Shown here one piece after another: positions 1 to 6,854 of a stretch of DNA of 10,691 nucleotides; the stretch's first letter is position 1, and the number at the start of each line of letters is the position of its first letter. Made by a program: the position numbers and the translations under genes. This DNA is from an uncultured Desulfovibrio sp. (lineage in GTDB: Bacteria > Desulfobacterota > Desulfovibrionia > Desulfovibrionales > Desulfovibrionaceae): assembly GCF_949282365.1 (NCBI RefSeq), contig NZ_CASDOY010000074.1:1-10691 (forward strand), given 5' to 3'. The notes beneath the pieces are model-generated. The model saw only the letters and a program-made list of their open reading frames with translations, was not told the origin of the DNA and ran no database searches.

Positions 1-2
1 CG

Positions 3-30
3 AAAAACCGCCCTCCCCTGCGCGCGGCGG
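3..30 (-). terminator. Possible weak intrinsic terminator of lplA
   Basis: Read on the minus strand about 75 nt after the lplA stop, CCGCC (26-30) and GGCGG (8-12) can form a 5-bp GC stem with a 13-nt loop, followed by five T (complement of 3-7). The loop is large and the stem short, so this is only a candidate. The sequence between the lplA stop and this point shows nothing else. Confidence 0.4.
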
Positions 31-103
31 CCTGACACGGCTGCCACCACGCCGGGCGCGGGCCCTGCCCTCCCGGCGCGCTGCGCGAGCGCCCGGCACG
101 GGC

Positions 104-1084
104 TCAGAGCGTAGTGAAAAAGGCCCGCATGCGCGCCTCGTCGCAATGGGAGAAATATTCCTGCCAGCTAACGTCCCGCACGGCGTGCGCCAGGGCCTGC
201 GGCTCGCAGCGCACGCCGCACAGGAGCGCCTCCAGCGCGGCCACCTCCGCGGTGGCGAAAAAATCCCCGCAGATGCGGCAGGAGCGGATGACGCCCCCGC
301 GCACGTCCAGACGCCAGTCCACCAGCCCCCAGGGGAAACGCTCGCGCCGCTGCAGGGTGAAGGGCGGCGAGGCCCCGTAGTTCCAGTCCCAGCTGCGGTA
401 CTTGCGCGCCGCCAATGTTTCCGCGGCCCGCAGCACCTCCGGCTCCAGCCGTGCCTCGCCGTCGGCGCAACGGCGCAGCAGCGCGGCCCGCAGGCCGTCC
501 ATGCTGCTGCCCGGCTTCCAGAAGCCGGCGATGTTGGCCACCCGCGAGCGCACCGAGGCGACGCCCTTGGAGCGTATCTTGTCGGGATCCACGCGCAGGG
601 CCCGCACCAGATCGCCGAAATCCAGCTCCACCAGCAGGGTGCCGTGATGCAGGATGCGGTCCCGGTGCAGGGACTGCGCGCTGCCCGAGATCTTGCGGCC
701 CCCGGCCTCCAGATCGTTGCGCCCCGTGAGGCAGGCCTGCACGCCCAGATCGGCCAGGGCCGCACAGACAGGACGCAGATAGCGCGCGAAATCCACGGCC
801 TTGCGGCCGTGCGCGTTCTCCATGAAGGAAAAATTGAGATTGCCCAGGTCATGGTAGACCGCGCCGCCACCGGTCATGCGCCGCACCACGGGCAGGCGGC
901 GCTCCCGGACGAAATCGCTGTCGATCTCGTCCAGCGTCACCTGATGGCGCCCCACGATGACGCTGGGCGCGTTCTGCCAGAGCAGGAACAGGCCGGGATG
1001 GTCCGCGGGCAGCCACTGCAGCAGGCATTCCTCAAGAGCGAGATTGAAGGCGGGATCTGTGGACACGAGGGAGAGAAACTGCAT
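104..1084 (-). CDS. lplA: Lipoate-protein ligase A family protein
   Basis: A 326-residue cytoplasmic ligase of the LplA/LipB/BPL fold. The family activates lipoate with ATP and attaches it to a lysine of lipoyl domains such as GcvH or 2-oxoacid dehydrogenase E2 subunits. Visible hallmarks are the lipoate-pocket motif RRMTGGGAVYHDLGNLNFS at residues 68-86, NDLEAGGRKISGSAQ at 123-137 with the expected catalytic lysine K131, HGTLLV at 147-152, and DKIRSKGVASVRSRV at 168-182. A C-terminal accessory domain follows (about 240-326), with WNYG at 234-237 and GDFF at 273-276. The open frame continues upstream, but ATG at 1084 is chosen because the protein begins MQFLSLVSTDPAFNLALEE as in the family, and an AGGAG Shine-Dalgarno lies 6 nt upstream (1091-1095). 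The C-terminal domain is cysteine-rich (C269, C272, C289, C293, C314). The gene is separated from upstream ribBA by a strong terminator, so it is probably its own transcription unit. Family assignment is secure; use of octanoate versus lipoate is not determined. Confidence 0.93.
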   Translation of the reverse strand: MQFLSLVSTDPAFNLALEECLLQWLPADHPGLFLLWQNAPSVIVGRHQVTLDEIDSDFVRERRLPVVRRMTGGGAVYHDLGNLNFSFMENAHGRKAVDFARYLRPVCAALADLGVQACLTGRNDLEAGGRKISGSAQSLHRDRILHHGTLLVELDFGDLVRALRVDPDKIRSKGVASVRSRVANIAGFWKPGSSMDGLRAALLRRCADGEARLEPEVLRAAETLAARKYRSWDWNYGASPPFTLQRRERFPWGLVDWRLDVRGGVIRSCRICGDFFATAEVAALEALLCGVRCEPQALAHAVRDVSWQEYFSHCDEARMRAFFTTL

Positions 1085-1131
1085 GCGTGGCTCCTGGGGA
1101 ATGGCCGCCGGGGCTGCTGCGCCCGGCAGAA

Positions 1132-1160
1132 AAATTAGCACAGGCCCCGGACCCGGACAA
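1132..1160 (-). promoter_or_regulatory. Predicted sigma70-type promoter of lplA
   Basis: On the minus strand, TTGTCC (1160-1155) and TAATTT (1137-1132) are separated by 17 nt. The -10 box is preceded by TGC, giving an extended -10. This places a start near 1125, about 40 nt before the lplA ATG. It lies at the edge of the only AT-rich block in a GC-rich spacer. It is a pattern match only. Confidence 0.45.
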
Positions 1161-1180
1161 GGGATATTGCAAAAAATAAA

Positions 1181-1209
1181 TTGTGAAATCAGGCATAAGC
1201 CCGTCACAA
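1181..1209. promoter_or_regulatory. Inverted repeat TTGTGA-N17-TCACAA, possible operator
   Basis: A perfect 6-bp inverted repeat (1181-1186 and 1204-1209) flanks a 17-nt centre that itself contains GGC-ATAA-GCC. Its centre lies about 70 bp upstream of the predicted lplA start, where activators often bind. The half-sites resemble CRP/FNR-family half-sites, but the spacing is much longer than the usual 6 bp. If it is an operator, it belongs to a different dimer geometry or to two half-sites. Confidence 0.35.
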
Positions 1210-1217
1210 GGTCCGCG

Positions 1218-1253
1218 CTGTCACGCGGGCTGTCACGCGGGCCGCCACGCTGC
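1218..1253. repeat. 12-bp tandem repeat upstream of lplA
   Basis: CTGTCACGCGGG is repeated exactly at 1218-1229 and 1230-1241. A degenerate third unit (1242-1253) keeps CCACGC. Another GTCAC occurs at 1203-1207 inside the neighbouring inverted repeat, so four GTCAC-like cores lie at about 12-17 bp spacing. This could be an array of regulator sites or simple replication slippage. Confidence 0.5.
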
Positions 1254-1511
1254 GGCAGGCCCTGCGCAGTCCCCTGGCCTGGCAGGCCGGCGGGAGCGTC
1301 GCGGAGGTCGTCGCCCGGCCGCAGGTCCCGCGAAACAGGACGGCGGCAGGGACCGGCGCAGGGCGCGGACGGATGTCCGGCCCCGGCCGGCGCAGGTGAG
1401 GCCCGCAGAGACGGAGGCCGGCGGCGGTCAGGCTCCGTCCGCGACCATGCCCCGTCCGCAGCGGCAGGGGGCGGCAGGCGCGCAGGGCCCGACAGGACGG
1501 CGGCAGGCACG

Positions 1512-1554
1512 AAAAAGGCGGGGGAGAAGACGCGCTCGCGTCCTCTCCCCCGCC
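1512..1554 (-). terminator. Strong intrinsic terminator of ribBA
   Basis: On the minus strand, 24 nt after the ribBA stop, the two 17-nt arms (1554-1538 and 1533-1517) form a near-perfect hairpin with one G-T pair and a 4-nt loop. It is followed by five T (1516-1512). There is no T-run on the other side, so it acts only in the ribBA direction and separates ribBA from lplA. Confidence 0.9.
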
Positions 1555-1577
1555 GGGTGTCCGCACTCCCTGACGGC

Positions 1578-2792
1578 CTAGTGGCAGCGGATGCCGGTCA
1601 GCAGATGGGCCATCTTTTCCTTCTTGGTGCGCAGGTAGGATTCGTTCTCGGGGCAGGCTTCGATCTCGATGGGCACCCGTTCCACGATCTCCATGCCGTA
1701 GCCGGACAGGCCCACGATCTTCTTGGGATTGTTGGTCAGCAGGCGGATCTTGGTGATGCCGAGGTCCACCAGGATCTGGGCGCCGGTGCCGTAGTCGCGC
1801 AGATCGTCCGGGAAGCCCAGCTTGCGGTTGGCTTCCACGGTGTCGTAGCCCTGATCCTGCAGCGCATAGGCGCGGATCTTGTTGGCCAGACCGATGCCGC
1901 GGCCTTCCTGGCGCATGTAGAGCAGCACGCCCCGGCCTTCCTTTTCGATCTGGCGCAGGGCCGCGGCCAGCTGTCCGCGGCAGTCGCAGCGCAGGGAGCC
2001 CAGGGCGTCCCCGGTGAGGCACTGGCTGTGCACGCGCACCAGCACGGGCTCGGGCGTGGTGATGTCGCCCTTGACCAGGGCCAGATGGGTGCCGGGCTCG
2101 CGGTCGCTCTCATAGGCGTAGACCGTGAAGTCGCCGTAAAGGCTGGGCAGATGGGCCTTGGCGTCGCATTTGACGGAGACCTGGCCGCGCCGCATGCGGT
2201 AGCAGATGAGGTCGCGCACGGAGGCGATCTTGAGGCCGTGCTCGGCGGCGAAGACCTCCAGATCGGGCATGCGGGCCATGGTGCCGTCGTCCTTCATGAT
2301 CTCGCAGATGACGGCGGCGGGCTTAAGACCGGCCAGACGGGCCAGGTCCACGCTGCCTTCGGTCTGGCCGGCGCGGGCCAGCACGCCGTCGGCGCGGGCG
2401 CGCAGGGGGAAGACGTGGCCGGGGGTCACCAGGTCGTCGGGACGGGCGCCGTCGGCCACGGCGGCCTTGATGGTGGCGGCGCGGTCGGCGGCGGAGATGC
2501 CGGTGGTGATGCCTTCGCGGGCCTCGATGGAGACGGTGAAGTTGGTGCCGAAACGGGAGCCGTTGTGCCTGGCCATCAGAGGCAGTTGCAGCTTGTCGGC
2601 CATTTCGCCGGACATGGGCAGGCAAATGAGACCACGGCCGAACCTGGCCATGAAATTGATGGCTTCCGGCGTCACGAATTCGGCGGCCATGGTCAGGTCG
2701 CCTTCGTTTTCCCGGTCCTCATCGTCCACAAGAATGATCATTTTGCCCTGCCGGATCTCGGCAATGGCTTCTTCAGTGCTGCACAGAGGCAT
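1578..2792 (-). CDS. ribBA: Bifunctional DHBP synthase / GTP cyclohydrolase II (RibBA)
   Basis: A 404-residue cytoplasmic enzyme that catalyses both entry steps of riboflavin synthesis. The N-terminal RibB domain (about 1-200) makes 3,4-dihydroxy-2-butanone 4-phosphate from ribulose 5-phosphate. The C-terminal RibA domain (about 205-404) opens GTP. The RibB part shows DDEDRENEGD (23-32), PGHVFPLRA (124-132) and CEIMKDDGTMAR (163-174). The RibA part shows zinc ligands C258, C269 and C271 in the usual 11- and 2-residue spacing, and RQEGRGIGL (294-302). Oddity: the RibB motif normally read GHTEA is GQTEG here (Q143), replacing the residue equivalent to the E. coli RibB metal ligand His153. The start has an AAGGAA Shine-Dalgarno 5 nt upstream (2798-2803). 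Length is normal for the fusion. It has its own promoter and terminator, so it is probably monocistronic. No FMN riboswitch was found upstream. Confidence 0.96.
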   Translation of the reverse strand: MPLCSTEEAIAEIRQGKMIILVDDEDRENEGDLTMAAEFVTPEAINFMARFGRGLICLPMSGEMADKLQLPLMARHNGSRFGTNFTVSIEAREGITTGISAADRAATIKAAVADGARPDDLVTPGHVFPLRARADGVLARAGQTEGSVDLARLAGLKPAAVICEIMKDDGTMARMPDLEVFAAEHGLKIASVRDLICYRMRRGQVSVKCDAKAHLPSLYGDFTVYAYESDREPGTHLALVKGDITTPEPVLVRVHSQCLTGDALGSLRCDCRGQLAAALRQIEKEGRGVLLYMRQEGRGIGLANKIRAYALQDQGYDTVEANRKLGFPDDLRDYGTGAQILVDLGITKIRLLTNNPKKIVGLSGYGMEIVERVPIEIEACPENESYLRTKKEKMAHLLTGIRCH

Positions 2793-2846
2793 GACAGTTC
2801 CTTGGCTTGTGCCGTGCGGGGACGGCGTTATGTTCGTCTGTGCCTA

Positions 2847-2875
2847 AAGGTAGGGCCGCTCCGGCATCCTGTCAA
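2847..2875 (-). promoter_or_regulatory. Predicted sigma70-type promoter of ribBA
   Basis: A perfect -35 box TTGACA (2875-2870) is followed after 17 nt by TACCTT (2852-2847), a weaker -10. The start would be near 2840, leaving a leader of about 48 nt, too short for an FMN riboswitch. A GCCCG-TG-CGGGC palindrome (2883-2894) lies just upstream and could be a binding site or the end of the ykgJ transcript, but no T-run follows it. Confidence 0.55.
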
Positions 2876-2956
2876 CGGGCAGGCCCGTGCGGGCAGGGTC
2901 CGCGAAGGCCGCCCGGCAGGGCCCCGCGCCGTCCCCGTGGCGGACGCGGCCCGGCC

Positions 2957-3583
2957 TCATCCCTCGTGGCGGGGCAGGTCGCGCAGGGGCTGGCCCAGCA
3001 GGAAGGGCAGGCAGGCCGCCTCCAGGGCCCCGCGCTCCACACAGAGCTGCCGGAAGGCGGCATCATAGCGTTCCATGGCCGCGGCGGCCGCCATGTCGCC
3101 CATATCCAGCAGGGCGAAATACCGGCGCACGTCGCAGGCCTCCTCATGGGCCTGGGCCAGTTCCGTCCACAGCCGACGCCGCTCCCCGGGCAGGGGCAGC
3201 AGGGCGATGGCCGCGCGCCGGTCCAGCGCGGGGACCTCGCGCAGCAGGGCCTCCAGCGGCCGCGTGTCCTCGCAGAACAGCGCGCCGCACTGCACGGGGC
3301 GGCGCCCGTAGATGGTGCAGCCCGCGCCGGGCGCATAGGCCAGGCACTGCCAAGGATGCGGCCCGCGCCCCACCCCGGCCAGCTTGAGCATCTCGTCCTC
3401 CAGCCGGGCCAGACCGCCGCCCATGCCGTCCTGCCGGGCCCACTGGCCCCGGCGCAGACAGACCAGCATCTCCGGCTTCACAGCGCCCGAGGACAGCAAA
3501 GGGGCATCGTCCCGCAGCAGGCCGGGCCCGCCCAGCTGGCAGCAACGGCCGCAGCGGCGGCAGACAGGCGCGTCATCAGGCAT
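2957..3583 (-). CDS. YkgJ-family cysteine-cluster protein (UPF0153)
   Basis: A 208-residue protein with the metal-chelating cysteine pattern of the YkgJ/UPF0153 family. Residues are C8-x2-C11-x2-C14-C15 near the N terminus, C42, then C80, C89, the IYGRRPVQC segment ending at C99, and C104. The family is annotated as zinc- or iron-chelating and its molecular role is not established. No signal peptide or membrane segment is visible, so it is probably cytoplasmic. The C-terminal half is helical-looking with further cysteines (150, 181, 191). Its ATG lies inside the last codons of the RND pump gene (overlap ATGCCTGA, 3576-3583). It has an AGGAGGAGG Shine-Dalgarno (3590-3598) 6 nt upstream, also inside the pump gene. 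This implies one transcript and translational coupling. Whether it serves pump assembly, metal handling or something unrelated cannot be told from sequence. Confidence 0.88.
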   Translation of the reverse strand: MPDDAPVCRRCGRCCQLGGPGLLRDDAPLLSSGAVKPEMLVCLRRGQWARQDGMGGGLARLEDEMLKLAGVGRGPHPWQCLAYAPGAGCTIYGRRPVQCGALFCEDTRPLEALLREVPALDRRAAIALLPLPGERRRLWTELAQAHEEACDVRRYFALLDMGDMAAAAAMERYDAAFRQLCVERGALEAACLPFLLGQPLRDLPRHEG

Positions 3584-6500
3584 GGTCGGCCTCCTCCTGC
3601 TCGTGCCGGGCGCGGGCGGCGCGGTTGGCCTCGAAACGCTGCCCGAAACGGCGGGTCAGCCAGCGCGAGAAGTCTTCCATATAGGCGTAGTAGACGGGCG
3701 TGATGTAGAGCGTCACCAGCTGGGAGAAGCACAGGCCGCCCACCACGGCCAGGCCCAGGGGACGCCGGGCCTCGGCACCGGCGCCCATGCCGATGGCGAT
3801 GGGCAGCGCGCCCATGAGGGCCGCCATGGTGGTCATCATGATGGGCCGGAAACGCACATGACAGCCTTCGGTGATGGCGTCCAGGGGCGTGCGCGAGGGA
3901 TCGTGGCGCTGGGCCTCCAGGGCGAAGTCCAGCATCATGATGGCGTTCTTCTTGACGATGCCCAGGAGCATGATGACGCCCACGAAACCGTAGAGGTCCA
4001 GGGGCTGGCCGAAGATCCAGAGGGTGAACAGGGCCCCGAAGCCCGCCGAGGGCAGGCCGGAAAGGATGGTCAGGGGGTGGATGAAGCTCTCGTAGAGGAT
4101 GCCCAGCACCAGATAGATGACCACGATGGCCAGCACGAGCAGCCAGCCCATGCCCTTGAGCGAATCCTGGAAGGCCTGGGCCGTGCCCTGGGACTTGGCG
4201 CTCACCGAGTCGGGCAAAAGCGGCTGGCTGGCGCGTTCCACGGCGGCCACGCCTTCGCTCAGGGCCACGCCGGGGCGCAGGTTGTAGGAGATGGTCACGG
4301 CCGGGAACTGGCCGTCATGGTTCACGGCGATGGGGCCCACGCCGGGGGTCATCCTGGCCACGGTGGACAGGGGCACCAGATCGCCGCCGGACGAGCGCAC
4401 ATAGAGGCGCGTCAGGGCGTCGGGGTTGCGCTGGAAGTCCTTGCGCACCTCCACGAAGACCGTGTAGTCGTTGGTGGGCGCGTAGATGGTGGAGACCTCG
4501 CGCGAGCCGTAGGCCGTCTGCAGGGCCAGCTCGATCTGCCCGGCGCTGATGCCCAGGGCCGAGGCCCGGTTGCGGTCGATGGTCACATGGATCTCGGGGT
4601 TCTTGAGCTGCAGGTCGCTGTTGACGTCCTGGATCTCCGGCACTTTCCGCAGGGCGGCCTCCACCTCCTGGGCGCAGTCGAACAGCTCCTGCATGTTGGT
4701 GCCGGTGAGGGTGTACTGGTACAGGGCCTTGGTGGAGCGGCCGCCGATGTTGATGGCCGGCGGCACGCGCAAGAAGACCTGCATGGCCGGCGAGGTGTTG
4801 AGCTCGCGGCGCAGGCGCTGGACCACGGTCTGCATGTCGGGCCGCTCGCCGTGGGGCTTGAGGTGGATCATGAGCGTGCCGTTGTTCATGCTCTGGCTGC
4901 TGCCCACGATGCCCACCACGGAATTGAAGCGGTCCACATGCGGATTGTTGCGCAGGATCTCGTCCAGCTTGTGCTGGGCGTTGACCATGCCCTCGAAGGA
5001 GATGCCCTGCTCCGCCTCGGTGGTGGCCACCACGAAGCCCATGTCTTCGCTGGGCAGGAAGCCCTTGGGGATCACCGCCCCCAGCCAGCCGGTGGCCAGG
5101 AGCAGGAGCAGCGAGAAGATCAGGGTGGTGCGGCGGTGGTGCAGGACCACGTCCAGGGAGCGGGCGTACTTGTCGGCCAGCCATTCGAAGGCACGCTCCA
5201 GCTTGCCGTAGATGCCCTCGTAGCCCACGCGGTGCTTGCTGCCCGAATGGCGCAAAAAGTAGGCGCAGAGCATGGGCGTCAAAGTCAGGGAGACCACACC
5301 CGAGAACAGGATGGCCGTGATGATGACCACGGCGAACTCGTAGAACAGGCGGCCCACGATGCCGCCCATGAACAGCACCGGGATGAAGACCGCCGCCAGC
5401 GAGACGGTCATAGACAGGATGGTGAAGCCGATCTCGCCCGAGCCGTCATAGGCCGCGGTGAGCGGGTCCTTGCCCATCTCCTGGTGGCGGACGATGTTCT
5501 CCAGCATGACGATGGCGTCGTCCACCACGAAGCCCACGGCCAGGGTCAGGGCCATGAGCGAAAGGTTGTCCAGGCTGAAGCCCATGGCCAGCATCACCGA
5601 GAAGGTGGAGATGACCGACATGGGCAGGGCCAGGCTGGGGATGATGGTGGCCGGCAGGTTGCGCAGGAAAAGGAAGATGACCAGCACCACCAGGAAGACC
5701 GTCAGCTTCACCTCGGCCACGGACTCGCGGATGGATTCCGAGCGGTCGTAGAAGATCTCCAGCGTGACCGAGGGCGGCAGCTGGCGCACCAGGCCGGGCA
5801 GCAGGGTCTTGATGTCGTCCACCACCTGCACCGTATTGGCGCCGGGCTGGCGCTCCACGGCCAGCATGATGCAGGGCTTGCCGTTGTCCGACCAGGAAAG
5901 CTGCTTGTCCTGCTCCACGCTGTCCACCACTTCGCCGATGTCCGCAAGGCGCACGGGGGCCCCGTTGCGGTAGGCCGCGATCACGTCGCGGAAGGCGGCG
6001 GCGTTCTCCAGCTGGCCCGAGGCCTTGATGGCGCTGGCCCGGCGCTCCCCTTCCAGCGAGCCCGTGGGCAGCTTGCTGTTGGCCCCGCTCACGGCGTCGG
6101 CCACCTCGTCGATGCCCAGGCCGCGGGTGGCCAGGGCGTCGGGATCCACACGCACGCGCACGGCGTATTTCTTCTGGCCGTAGATGATCACCTGGGCCAC
6201 GCCCTTGACCATGGACAGGCGCTGCCCCACCAGGGTGTCGGCGTATTCGTTGAGCTCGTACAGCGGCAGGGTGGGCGAACCCACGCGCAGATAGAGGATG
6301 GGATAGTCCGCCGGGTTGACCTTGCGGAAGCTGGGGTCATTGGTCATGTTGGTGGGCAGGCGCCGCTCGGCCAGGCCGATGGCGGCCTGCACGTCCAGGG
6401 CCGCGGCGTCGATGTCGCGGTCCAGGGCGAACTGGATGGTGATGCGTGTTCGGCCCGTGGCATTGACGGACGAGATGGAGTCGATGCCCGCGATGGTGAA

Positions 6501-6713
6501 GAATTCCTTTTCCAGCGGCGTGGCCACCGAGGCGGCCATGGTCTCGGGGTCGGCGCCGGAAAGGTCGGCGCTGACCTGGATGGTGGGGAAGTCCACGTTG
6601 GGCAACTGGTTGACCGGCAGGTTCACATAGCTGGCGGCCCCGAAAAAGAGCATGCCCAGCATGATGAGCGCCGTGGCCACGGGCCGGCGGATGAACAGTG
6701 CGGCGATATTCAT
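3576..6713 (-). CDS. RND-family multidrug efflux permease (HAE-1, MdtC/AcrB-like)
   Basis: A 1045-residue inner-membrane, proton-driven exporter of full RND length. It starts with MNIAALFIRRPVATALIML (TM1, about 10-28), and two large periplasmic loops lie between TM1-TM2 and TM7-TM8. TM4 carries the paired aspartates of the proton relay (VVDDAI, D398-D399). TM10 carries the matching lysine (KNAI, K922). RFRPIMMTT (954-962) and GAGAEARRPLG (977-987) are further family signatures. Export normally needs a periplasmic adaptor and a TolC-like channel. Neither gene is adjacent: a TSUP permease lies upstream and a cysteine-cluster gene downstream. ATG at 6713 is chosen for its match to family N termini. 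ATG at 6725 (adds MLQG) and TTG at 6749 are possible, and none has a clear Shine-Dalgarno. The substrate is unknown; HAE-1 character excludes the metal-specific HME class on overall motif style, a moderately confident call. Confidence 0.94.
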   Translation of the reverse strand: MNIAALFIRRPVATALIMLGMLFFGAASYVNLPVNQLPNVDFPTIQVSADLSGADPETMAASVATPLEKEFFTIAGIDSISSVNATGRTRITIQFALDRDIDAAALDVQAAIGLAERRLPTNMTNDPSFRKVNPADYPILYLRVGSPTLPLYELNEYADTLVGQRLSMVKGVAQVIIYGQKKYAVRVRVDPDALATRGLGIDEVADAVSGANSKLPTGSLEGERRASAIKASGQLENAAAFRDVIAAYRNGAPVRLADIGEVVDSVEQDKQLSWSDNGKPCIMLAVERQPGANTVQVVDDIKTLLPGLVRQLPPSVTLEIFYDRSESIRESVAEVKLTVFLVVLVIFLFLRNLPATIIPSLALPMSVISTFSVMLAMGFSLDNLSLMALTLAVGFVVDDAIVMLENIVRHQEMGKDPLTAAYDGSGEIGFTILSMTVSLAAVFIPVLFMGGIVGRLFYEFAVVIITAILFSGVVSLTLTPMLCAYFLRHSGSKHRVGYEGIYGKLERAFEWLADKYARSLDVVLHHRRTTLIFSLLLLLATGWLGAVIPKGFLPSEDMGFVVATTEAEQGISFEGMVNAQHKLDEILRNNPHVDRFNSVVGIVGSSQSMNNGTLMIHLKPHGERPDMQTVVQRLRRELNTSPAMQVFLRVPPAINIGGRSTKALYQYTLTGTNMQELFDCAQEVEAALRKVPEIQDVNSDLQLKNPEIHVTIDRNRASALGISAGQIELALQTAYGSREVSTIYAPTNDYTVFVEVRKDFQRNPDALTRLYVRSSGGDLVPLSTVARMTPGVGPIAVNHDGQFPAVTISYNLRPGVALSEGVAAVERASQPLLPDSVSAKSQGTAQAFQDSLKGMGWLLVLAIVVIYLVLGILYESFIHPLTILSGLPSAGFGALFTLWIFGQPLDLYGFVGVIMLLGIVKKNAIMMLDFALEAQRHDPSRTPLDAITEGCHVRFRPIMMTTMAALMGALPIAIGMGAGAEARRPLGLAVVGGLCFSQLVTLYITPVYYAYMEDFSRWLTRRFGQRFEANRAARARHEQEEADHA

Positions 6714-6777
6714 GCCCTGCAGCATACCTGCCCGCCCGGCGGGACACAAGCGGGCCGTTCCCGGCCCGCCCGCGCGG

Positions 6778-6795
6778 ACGTTGCGTCTGCAACGT
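6778..6795. promoter_or_regulatory. 18-bp palindrome ACGTTGC-N4-GCAACGT, possible operator
   Basis: A perfect interrupted palindrome 65-82 bp upstream of the RND pump start. Size and symmetry fit a TetR/MarR-type repressor site, which are common at efflux genes, but no regulator gene lies within the window. It could equally act as an RNA hairpin. Confidence 0.45.
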
Positions 6796-6827
6796 TATTT
6801 CCCGTACCATTCCGGGCCGTTAGCCCC

Positions 6828-6850
6828 TCCGCATGCGCGGAAATTTTTTT
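6828..6850 (+). terminator. Possible plus-strand intrinsic terminator
   Basis: On the plus strand TCCGC-ATGC-GCGGA (6828-6841) is followed by AA and seven T (6844-6850). The stem is only 5 bp, but the T-run is long for such GC-rich DNA. No plus-strand gene ends here. If real, it would stop antisense transcription leaving the pump leader, or end a small plus-strand RNA. It cannot serve the minus-strand TSUP gene, where the run lies on the wrong side. Confidence 0.3.
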
Positions 6851-6854
6851 GTGC

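Larger units (their letters stand above)
1085..1577. other. Intergenic spacer ribBA-lplA
   Basis: This 493-bp non-coding spacer holds, in transcription order on the minus strand, the ribBA terminator (1512-1554), a featureless GC-rich stretch (about 1255-1510), a 12-bp tandem repeat (1218-1241), an AT-rich block with an inverted repeat (1167-1209), and the lplA promoter and ribosome binding site. Open frames in 1255-1510 have no recognisable family and no good start site. I see no gene there. Confidence 0.6.
6714..6854 (-). promoter_or_regulatory. Palindrome-rich leader of the RND pump gene
   Basis: The 141-bp gap between the TSUP stop and the pump ATG holds three perfect stem-loop sequences: CCCGC-CCG-GCGGG (6731-6743), an 8-bp stem with a GGAA loop on the minus strand (6750-6769), and ACGTTGC-4-GCAACGT (6778-6795). 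CGGCCCG occurs on the minus strand both at 6757-6751 and 6819-6813, so the complementary CGGGCCG (6768-6762) can pair with either. That allows two exclusive folds. No confident -35/-10 pair is seen, so the pump may also be read from the TSUP promoter. Confidence 0.5.

Noticed and set aside
1181..1209. Canonical CRP or FNR site
   Set aside because: The half-sites look similar but are separated by 17 nt instead of about 4-6, so it is reported only as a generic inverted repeat.
1085..1510. N-terminal extension of the lipoate ligase by 142 codons
   Set aside because: The extension is Pro/Arg/Ala-rich, runs through the AT-rich promoter block, and is preceded by the ribBA terminator. The ATG at 1084 has a good Shine-Dalgarno and the family N terminus.
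2793..2956. FMN riboswitch (RFN element) upstream of ribBA
   Set aside because: None of the conserved RFN blocks is recognisable on the minus strand, and the predicted leader is only about 48 nt.
957..3068. A 703-codon plus-strand open frame opposite ribBA
   Set aside because: It mirrors ribBA codons and the spacer, is low in complexity (Gly, Ala, His, Gln), shows no family motif and lacks a convincing ribosome site.
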